From Roseiarcus sp963805295 (GTDB lineage Bacteria; Pseudomonadota; Alphaproteobacteria; Rhizobiales; Beijerinckiaceae), in assembly GCA_963805295.1 (NCBI GenBank), contig CAWDTW010000055.1, forward strand, positions 78,290-142,289: DNA of 64,000 nucleotides, written 5' to 3'. How positions within the stretch are numbered: position 1 is the stretch's first letter; each line of letters starts with the position of its first letter. Position numbers and translations under genes: made by a program. Positions 55,105 to 61,613 of the stretch are shown in pieces. The notes beneath the pieces are model-generated. The model was not told the origin of the DNA. It made no database searches and saw only the letters and a list, made by a program, of their open reading frames with translations.

Positions 55105-56950
55105 TTAAAGAGACGCGCCGCCTCGCCGTCGTCCTTCGGCAGGCCGCCGCGGCCGTTCTCATAGAAGAATCCGAGATTGTTCTGCGCGCTCGCGTTACCC
55201 AGGTCGGCGGCGAGGTTATAGAGGCGCGCCGCCTCGCCGTCGTCCTTCGGAAGGCCGCCGCGGCCGTCTCGATAGAAGACCCCGAGATTGGCCCGCCCGC
55301 CCGCGTCGCCCTGGTCGGCGGCGAGCTTATAGAGGCGCGCAGCCTCGCGCTCATCCTTCGGCAGGCCACCGCGGCCGTTCTCATAGAAGAACCCGAGATT
55401 GACCTGCGCGGGCGCGTTGCCCTGATCGGCGGCGAGCCTATAGAGGCGCGCGGCCTCGCGATCGTCCTTCGGCAGGCCGCCGAGGCCTTTCTCATAGTAG
55501 ACCCCGAGGTTGTTCTGCCCCCAAGCGTTGCCCTGGTCGGCGGCTAGCCTATAGAGACGCGCCGCCTCGCCGTCGTCCTTCGGCAGGCCGCCGCGGCCGC
55601 TCTCATAGAAGAACCCGAGATTGGCTCGCCCGCCCGCGTCACCCTGGTCGGCGGCGAGCTTAAAGAGGCGCGCCGCCTCGCCGTCGTCCTTCGGCAGGCC
55701 GCCGCGGCCGCCTCGATAGAAGACCCCGAGATTGGCCCGCCCGCCCGCGTCGCCCTGGTCGGCGGCGAGCTTATAGAGGCGCGCAGCCTCGCGGTCGTCC
55801 TTCGGCAGGCCGCCGCGGCCATTCTCGTAGAGCAGCCCGAGATTGACCTGCGCGCTCGCGTCTCCTTGCCCGGCGAGCCGGCGAAGACGCGCGGCCTCCT
55901 CGCTCCCGGGATCGCTTGAAGCAGGCGACTGCTCCTCGCTGACGAGACTGCGGGGCTCGGCATTCTTGTCGACAAATTGGTCTGCGCCGGACACCCGTGA
56001 TGGAGCGGACTCGGGCTGGCTCTGTGGGGCCGGCGTCGTGCTTTTCAGCGGGGCCGGCGGTTCCGCGGAGAGCGTTTGCGCGCGCGCATGTGCGGTCGCA
56101 CAGTTTGGGAAAGCTGGCGCGTGCGTCAGGTCGCCGTGCGCCGCGTTCGCTTGATGCAGCACCGGTCGCGGCGCGTTCGCCCCAAAGCTCACCAACATTC
56201 GGTCGTACGCCTCATCGCGCAGGTCAGCAAAGGACAAGTAGGGCGGCCGACCTTCGGCGCCTCGGTGCAACACTTCGAGCACAGCGCCCGTAAACAGTGT
56301 GCGCTCGGCGTTCGCCGGACCCATCGAGATCTCGCCGACAGGACTCGAGCAGAGCAAGAGCGTTCCTCTCGCAGGCTGATTGTCTCCGAGGTCCTTCGCG
56401 ACCGCGGCAGCCACCGTCTGATCCAGGTCGCCGGCCATTCCGATGAACGCTCTCGCGGCCGCCTCGGAGAAGCAACAGTCGAGGATCACGGATCGGCGCT
56501 GCTGAGGCGCCCCGACTCGGAGGGCTCTGGCAAGGTCAGGGGCCTTAATGCCTGTTTCCGCCTCCATGCCTCGGTGACTCCGACGCACGAGCAGCGAGAG
56601 GTGACCCTGATCGTCAATGTAGCCATGGCCAATATAATACACAAGCACATCGGTAACAGGGCGACCGGCATCCCGCCGCTCGCGCAGCAGGAAGTCGAGC
56701 GTTTCGCGCACCCGCGCGAGTTGGTCGCCGGCCCCTGAGGTATCGTCGAAGAGATCGAGCACAAGTTCTGGGTCGAGCCCTAGACCCGCGCGATCATAAC
56801 GATAGCGGACCACATAACGGGCGGAGCGCAAGAATGACGGCGCGCGACCCAAACCAGCGTATGTCCAATCGTGAGCGCCGAGGATGATCGCGGCGGTCGA
56901 TGAGGGGCTGAGCAGCCTGGTTTGCGTTCCACCCGCGCCGCCCACGGAAG

Positions 56951-57368
56951 TCAGCCTTCCCTGACGATCTCGACGATGCGGATCGCCGCATCCGGATCGA
57001 GGCCGGTAACGGCAGCCTTCAGAACTCCCCGACTTACCGTCCCTCTCGACGGTTACGGTCGCCCCCCGGCGCGCCCGCAACCACGCAGCGAGCCCTCGAG
57101 CGATGGCGAGCGTCGCTCCGGATGAGGCAATCACCGAGACGATTGTGCCGAGATCCATACTTTGATTGCCTGCCTTGCCGCGATTTGCTTCGAGGACCCC
57201 GTCGGCCTCCCTCAGAATGTCGGCAAGCGCGTTTGCACTCGTACCGGCGGCGGCCTGATCTTCCGCAGCGACTATAAACTTGTAGTTCTCGGTAATCGTT
57301 AGACCACTCCCAAAGTCTGGCGAGATCGACCCGTGAGCGGGAAAAGCGTCAAGCCCGTCCGGGCCATA
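56951..57368 (-). pseudogene. EACC1-like effector-associated protein, frameshifted
   Basis: The frame is open from 57368 and reads TITENYKFIVAAEDQAAAGT, ANALADILREADGVLEANRG, then QSMDLGTIVSVIASSGATLA and IARGLAAWLRARRGATVTVE with RDGKSG; after one extra base near 57020 it ends VLKAAVTGLDPDAAIRIVEI and VREG at TGA 56951. This layout, an ADxLxxxL helix, a hydrophobic Gly/Ala helix, AWLRxRRG and a final DPDxAxRIxE strand-helix, matches the EACC1 component that accompanies diverse effectors in bacterial conflict systems. No normal start codon is visible before MDLGT, so the N-terminus may be damaged too. It directly precedes the caspase-like gene. Confidence 0.6.
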
Positions 57369-57401
57369 CTAACACGTGATATCAATGCACGATTTTGGCG
57401 C

Positions 57402-57602
57402 TTACCAAGTCTGAATATTGAACGCCAACAGTGGCAAATTCAACGCCAAAATCCAGATCTCGACCGCGCCGTGCTTGACGGCCGGCCTTAGATAGCTGGT
57501 CACGAAAGGCAGCCACTTGACCTCGCCCTCGGCCAGGCGCTCCGGCTCGTCCTCATGGGCGTAGCTGATCAAGATAATCGGCTTGCAGGGCTCGATTGGC
57601 AT
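57402..57602 (-). pseudogene. TIR-domain protein, N-terminal fragment
   Basis: From ATG 57602 the frame reads MPIEPCKPIILISYAHEDEP, with EVKWLPFVTSYLRPAV and KHGAVEIWI, the first strand, BB-loop side and second strand of a TIR domain. It then turns into unrelated sequence and stops at 57402, so the catalytic Glu region and any partner domain are gone. TIR domains of this kind cleave NAD in defence systems. It lies directly upstream of the EACC1-like gene on the same strand. Confidence 0.7.
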
Positions 57603-57821
57603 TCGCGCGGCATCCGTGTGAACTCGACGTTGCGCCCGCATTTCCGCAAGTCAAGGCGTCGTTCTGGCCGGCTGCCGGAGATGCCCCCGCCGATCATCGC
57701 CGTCCCCGCATTCGAGCCGGCGACGGCGACGAATCGCGCATTTCCTTGCCGGTTTTCGATGTTCATGCTATGTTCTCATCTTCACCATTGCCGCGAGGGC
57801 GCGGCGGTGAGCGAGGCCAGC

Positions 57822-58352
57822 ATGGAATTGGATGGGACCAAAACTCCGGAGGCGCGGCGGGGGCCGCCCGCCGTCGGCAAGGCGGCGCGGCGCGAGCGCA
57901 TCCTGGCGCGCTTGCGCGAGGGCTGGGCCATCGGCGAGATCGCCCGCGAGGAGAATCTCAGCGCGGAGCGCGTCCGGCAGATCGTCAAAGGGATCCTCGA
58001 CGGGCGGCAGGTCGAGGAGGGCTCGACCCATGCGCTTCTGCAGGCCGCCCGCCTCGCCCCGGCGATCCATGTGGCGGCCGAGGCGGTCGCCGAGGGCCGG
58101 GTCGAGGCGATCCGGCCGCTCCTCAGGGCGCTCGATCGGCTCGACCTCGCCCAGAGGGTCGCCCGGGCCCATCGGGCCGACGACGACGGCATCCGGGAGA
58201 AGCTCATCGCGAAGCTCAACAGGGCGGCCGCCGCTCTGGAGGCGGACCGGACCCCGCCGGAGGCCGGGGCCGAAGAGGCGAGTGCGGGCCGAGCGGCCAC
58301 GTCGTGGGGCCGAGATGCGGGAAATCGCGCAAAAGCCGCCGCAACTCCTTGA
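57822..58352 (+). CDS. Helix-turn-helix (sigma-region-4-like) protein of unknown role
   Basis: The 176-residue product has one HTH near its start, RERILARLREGWAIGEIARE with ENLSAERVRQIVKGILDGRQ, similar to region 4 of sigma factors, then a helical part (LLQAARLAPAIHVAAEAVAE, IRPLLRALDRLDLAQRVARA) and an Ala-rich tail. Similar small DNA-binding proteins are common in alphaproteobacteria, often near mobile DNA. I chose ATG 57822 (GAGG five bases upstream); GTG 57807 is also possible. The gene is divergent from the TIR fragment. Confidence 0.65.
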   Translation: MELDGTKTPEARRGPPAVGKAARRERILARLREGWAIGEIAREENLSAERVRQIVKGILDGRQVEEGSTHALLQAARLAPAIHVAAEAVAEGRVEAIRPLLRALDRLDLAQRVARAHRADDDGIREKLIAKLNRAAAALEADRTPPEAGAEEASAGRAATSWGRDAGNRAKAAATP

Positions 58353-58402
58353 AAAGGCGCGTTTCGCGGAAAGGAATCGATTTGGATTTCGTTCCGAGAA
58401 AT

Positions 58403-58475
58403 TTGGAATTCCTTCAGTCTGGCTTGGATTTCCTTCAGTCTGGCTTGGAATTCCTTCAGCCGGATTTGGATTCCC
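58403..58475 (+). repeat. 21-bp tandem repeat (about 3.5 units)
   Basis: TTGGAATTCCTTCAGTCTGG-C is repeated with small changes at 58403, 58424 and 58445, then partly at 58466. On either strand it would encode heptads (LEFLQSG or RLKEFQA), but neither frame belongs to a clear gene. The patch is AT-richer than its surroundings. Confidence 0.8.
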
Positions 58476-58557
58476 TTCCGGCGTCCGGCCGCGCGAAGGC
58501 GGTCTTGAGGGAAACGCTCTGCAGGCGCCTCCCTTCGGCGCGCCTGACGGCGCAGAC

Positions 58558-58606
58558 CCCTCATCCGGCCCTTCGGGCCACCTTCTCCCGCAAGGGGAGA
58601 AGGGGA
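58558..58606. terminator. Double hairpin after lepA
   Basis: GGCCCTTCGGGCC is followed by CCTTCTCCC-GCAA-GGGGAGAAGG. The pair stands just beyond the lepA stop and resembles the palindromic repeats elsewhere in the window. It can act as a transcript end, although no long T-run follows on the minus strand. Confidence 0.55.
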
Positions 58607-58625
58607 ACAGCGAGCTGCGCGCGCC

Positions 58626-60431
58626 TCAGCTATCCATCTTCAACGCCGCGATGAACGCCTCCTGCGGGATCTCGACCTTGCCGAACTGGCGCATGCGTTT
58701 CTTGCCGGCCTTCTGCTTCTCCAGGAGCTTGCGCTTGCGGGTCGCGTCGCCGCCGTAGCACTTGGCGGTGACGTCCTTGCGCAGGGCCCGGATCGTCTCG
58801 CGGGCGATGATCTTGGCGCCGAGCGCCGCCTGGACCGGGATCTGGAACATGTGCGGCGGGATGAGATCTCTCAGCTTCTCGACCATCGCCCGGCCGCGCG
58901 CTTCCGCCCGGTCGCGGTGGACCAGCATCGAGAGCGCGTCGACCGGTTCGCCGTTGACCAGGATCGACATTTTCACGAGGTCGCCGGGCCGGGAGTCGGT
59001 CAGCTGATAGTCGAACGAGGCGTAGCCCTTGGAGATCGACTTCAGCCGATCGTAGAAGTCGAACACCACTTCGTTCAGCGGCAGTTCGTACACCACCATC
59101 GCCCGTTTGCCGACGTAGTTGAGGTCGAGCTGGTTTCCCCGCCGGTCCTGGCAGAGTTTGAGGATCGCGCCGAGATAGTCGTCGGGGGTGAGGATGGTCG
59201 CCTTGATCCACGGCTCCCTGATCTCGGCGATCTTTACGGGATCCGGCATGTCGGCCGGGTTGTGCAGTTCGATCTCGGTCTTGTCGGTGAGCGCGATCTT
59301 GTAGATGACCGAGGGGGCTGTGGCGATGAGGTCGAGGTCGAACTCGCGCTCGAGCCGCTCCTGGATGATCTCGAGGTGCAGGAGCCCGAGGAAGCCGCAG
59401 CGGAAGCCGAAGCCGAGCGCGGCCGAAGTCTCCATCTCGTAGGAGAAGCTCGCATCGTTGAGGCGAAGCCTGCCCATCGCCGCGCGCAAGGCCTCGAAGT
59501 CGGCCGCGTCGGTCGGGAAGAGGCCGCAGAAGACGACCGCCTGGGCCGGCTTGAAGCCGGGCAGCGCCTGAGCCGTTGGGCGGCGGTCGTCGGTGATCGT
59601 GTCGCCGACGCGGGTGTCGGCCACCTGCTTGATCTGGGCGGTGAGGTAGCCGATCTCGCCGGGGCCGAGTTCCGCGGTCTCGGTCATCTTGGGGCGGAAG
59701 ACCCCGATCCGGTCGACCTCGTAGGCCGCGCCCGCCCCCATCATGCGGATGCGCATGCCCTTTTTGATCGACCCGTCGATGACCCTGACCAGCACGACGA
59801 CGCCGAGATAGGCGTCGTACCAGGAATCGACGAGGAGCGCCTTCAAGGGCGCCGTCTCGTCGCCCCTCGGCGGCGGCAGGCGCTTGACGATCGCCTCGAG
59901 CACGAGGTCGACGTTGAGGCCGGTCTTGGCCGAGATCGGCACCGCCTCCGAGGCGTCGAGGCCGATGACGTCCTCGATCTGCTCCTTGATCCGGTCGGGC
60001 TCGGCGGCCGGCAGGTCGATCTTGTTGAGCACCGGCACGATTTCGTGCCCCGCGTCGAGCGCGTGATAGACGTTGGCGAGCGTCTGCGCCTCGACCCCCT
60101 GGCTCGCGTCGACGACGAGGAGCGACCCCTCGCAGGCGGCGAGCGAACGCGACACTTCGTAGGCGAAATCGACGTGGCCCGGCGTGTCCATCAGGTTGAG
60201 GATATAGAGCAGGCCGTCCTTGGCGCGGTATTCGAGCCTGACCGTGTTCGCCTTGATGGTGATGCCGCGCTCGCGCTCGATGTCCATCGAATCGAGCACC
60301 TGCTCGACCATCTCGCGCTCGGCCATCGTCCCGGTCTGCTGGATGAGCCGGTCCGCGAGCGTCGATTTGCCGTGGTCGATATGGGCGACGATGGCGAAGT
60401 TGCGGATGTTGTCTATTCGGTGGGCGGCCAT
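58626..60431 (-). CDS. lepA: Elongation factor 4 (LepA)
   Basis: LepA is a ribosome-associated GTPase that acts on stalled or back-translocating ribosomes. The 601-residue protein shows the G1 box AIVAHIDHGKSTLADRLIQQ, G2 around RERGITIKANTVRLEY, G3 DTPGHVDF, G4 NKID and the LepA-specific C-terminus GKVEIPQEAFIAALKMDS. It is intact and starts at ATG 60431. No signal peptidase gene is next to it, unlike in E. coli. Confidence 0.96.
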   Translation of the reverse strand: MAAHRIDNIRNFAIVAHIDHGKSTLADRLIQQTGTMAEREMVEQVLDSMDIERERGITIKANTVRLEYRAKDGLLYILNLMDTPGHVDFAYEVSRSLAACEGSLLVVDASQGVEAQTLANVYHALDAGHEIVPVLNKIDLPAAEPDRIKEQIEDVIGLDASEAVPISAKTGLNVDLVLEAIVKRLPPPRGDETAPLKALLVDSWYDAYLGVVVLVRVIDGSIKKGMRIRMMGAGAAYEVDRIGVFRPKMTETAELGPGEIGYLTAQIKQVADTRVGDTITDDRRPTAQALPGFKPAQAVVFCGLFPTDAADFEALRAAMGRLRLNDASFSYEMETSAALGFGFRCGFLGLLHLEIIQERLEREFDLDLIATAPSVIYKIALTDKTEIELHNPADMPDPVKIAEIREPWIKATILTPDDYLGAILKLCQDRRGNQLDLNYVGKRAMVVYELPLNEVVFDFYDRLKSISKGYASFDYQLTDSRPGDLVKMSILVNGEPVDALSMLVHRDRAEARGRAMVEKLRDLIPPHMFQIPVQAALGAKIIARETIRALRKDVTAKCYGGDATRKRKLLEKQKAGKKRMRQFGKVEIPQEAFIAALKMDS

Positions 60432-60485
60432 GGGCAGCGGGGATAGCAGGGCGCGGCGGGGAAGGGAACCAAAAGAGCCCGCTTG

Positions 60486-60870
60486 TTACGCCCAGTTCAC
60501 GGTCCTGAGGCGCGGCACGCGTGAGAATTCGGCGAGATGGCGCGTGACGAGCGGGACCCCAACGTGACCGCATGCGCGGCGACGAGGAGATCGTTGCCCC
60601 GATCGGACGGCCCTGACGCTCGAGCTCCGCACGGATGATCGCGTATTCGACATCGGCCGGGCTCTCGAACGGCATGACGCGCAATCCTGAGAGAATCGCG
60701 TCGATCTGGCGGATCATGGCGGCCGACCCCCGCTTCGCGCCGCCGAATCGAAGCTCGGCGGCGACGATAATGCTGACCGCCAGTCCGGAGTCGCCGACTT
60801 CGGCGATCTTGCGCGCGACGGCGCCCGCCGGATTGCGGACGAGGTCCGACCCGATGTTCGTGTCGAGCAT
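60486..60870 (-). pseudogene. vapC: PIN-domain toxin (VapC), two frameshifts
   Basis: From ATG 60870 the protein reads MLDTNIGSDLVRNPAGAVAR and VSIIVAAELRFGGAKRGSAA, then after one missing base NDLLVAAHAVTLG, and after another VPLVTRHLAEFSRVPRLRTV with NWA and the stop at 60486. Both losses sit in GGGG runs (ATCGGGGCAAC and TTGGGGTCCC), where GGGGG would restore the normal sequence. The PIN acids (D in MLDTN, E in AAELRF, D in NDLLVAAHA) are all present. A TTG at 60888 could be the real start, overlapping the antitoxin stop. Confidence 0.75.
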
Positions 60871-60884
60871 GAAGCGCGGCAATG

Positions 60885-61113
60885 TCAAAGGTCGATGTCG
60901 CGCGGCGGCGGCAGGCCGGCGTCGACGTCGGGGAACTCCTCGTCCAAGGGTTCGAGCGTCGCGAGAATCTGCGGGAGGGAACGCCGCTCGACCGGCTCGA
61001 GCACCAGCCGGTCCCCTCGCGACGCAAGAGCGCCTCTTCGCCCGGCAGTTCGAATTCGACGGGAATTCGAACCGCCTGATTGCGTCGTCGCGGAACAGTT
61101 TGACGCGGCGTAC
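60885..61113 (-). pseudogene. vapB: VapB-type antitoxin, two frameshifts
   Basis: The joined frames read RRVKLFRDDANQAVRIPVEF and ELPGEEALLRREG, then DRLVLEPVERRSLPQILATL and EPLDEEFPDVDAGLPPPRD with the stop at 60885. This is the SpoVT/AbrB-like swapped-hairpin domain (K-L-F-x-x-x-x-x-Q-A-V-R-I-P) with an acidic tail. One base is missing in GACGCAATC and one in GAGGGGACC (a G run). No ATG is visible at the expected start near 61113 (GTA there). Confidence 0.7.
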
Positions 61114-61209
61114 GTGTTGCGTCGGGCGCTGGTTTCGAGCTTCGGACGGAGGCATAGGCGCAAACATAGGCCGGAAAGGAGGCTCCGGCAATTCACGCCA
61201 AAAGTCCGC

Positions 61210-61473
61210 TCACTCCCCCTCCTCCAGCACGCAGGGCACGCGCGCGAGCATCTCCGGCCCGTGGACGCGCGGGTCCAAAAGGCCGGTCAGGTCCCGGCGC
61301 GCGCGGAGATCGTTCCAATGGCGTCCGCGCGCCCAGGGGTAGCTCGAACTCACGTCGTAGACCCGGCCCGCATACGCGGTCAGCGCCGGCAGCGCCGGGT
61401 CCGAGCCGTCGCAGCGGGCGAGGTCCGCGAGCGTGAAGCGCCGCTCAGCGGGCGCCGAGGAATTTGCCGACAT
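61210..61473 (-). CDS. Cytochrome b5-like domain protein
   Basis: The 87-residue product has a short cytochrome-b5-like heme/steroid-binding pattern: RRFTLADLARCDGSDPALPA, LTAYAGRVYDVSSSYPWARG and RHWNDLRARRDLTGLLDPRV with HGPEML. It lacks a membrane segment. Members of this group are small soluble proteins with unknown partners. I chose ATG 61473 (MSANSSAPAERRFTL) because the sequence before it has no family similarity. Confidence 0.75.
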   Translation of the reverse strand: MSANSSAPAERRFTLADLARCDGSDPALPALTAYAGRVYDVSSSYPWARGRHWNDLRARRDLTGLLDPRVHGPEMLARVPCVLEEGE

Positions 61474-61613
61474 AGGGCAAAAGCGCAGTAGCGGGAAGAC
61501 GAAAGTGTCGGAGGCGGAGACAGTCCGCTCTCCGCCCTTTCGCGACACCCCGGCTGGGGGGCCAAGGGTTAGTTTTCGACCGCTAGAAGCCCTCGCTAAC
61601 CTTTCCGCAAAAG

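Larger units (their letters stand above)
53161..56945 (-). pseudogene. Caspase-like (C14) protease with Sel1 repeats, split by an IS
   Basis: The ancestral product, read with the insertion removed, has 818 residues. Residues 1-270 are a caspase-like domain: STAAIILGAHDW, then the catalytic His in VLVYYIGHGYIDD and the catalytic Cys in SVILDCCFSEAAA. A Pro/Ser-rich linker follows, then about 12.7 Sel1 repeats of 37 residues (consensus AARLYKLAADQGDAGGRANL, G-x-FY, GRGGLPKDD-x-E). The start is GTG 56945, five bases after the stop of an EACC1-like gene; the frame open to 57158 is that gene, joined by a frameshift. The insertion at 53780-55104 cuts repeat 8 at its Leu-Phe-Lys. A cell-death or defence effector role is inferred from domain content. 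Confidence 0.8.

Noticed and set aside
53161..55862. Regularly spaced repeats suggestive of a CRISPR array
   Set aside because: The period is 111 bases, divisible by three, with no unique spacers, and it encodes Sel1 repeats in one continuous frame.
55008..57158. A single 716-residue protein combining EACC1-like, caspase and Sel1 parts
   Set aside because: It joins two genes through a frameshift at about 57020 and ends by running 33 codons into the insertion sequence. The real protease starts at 56945 and continued beyond the insertion.
58630..61191. An 853-residue minus-strand frame overlapping lepA
   Set aside because: It is Arg/Gly/Pro-rich out-of-frame sequence of lepA and vapBC, a common effect of high GC. 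lepA itself shows full family signatures.
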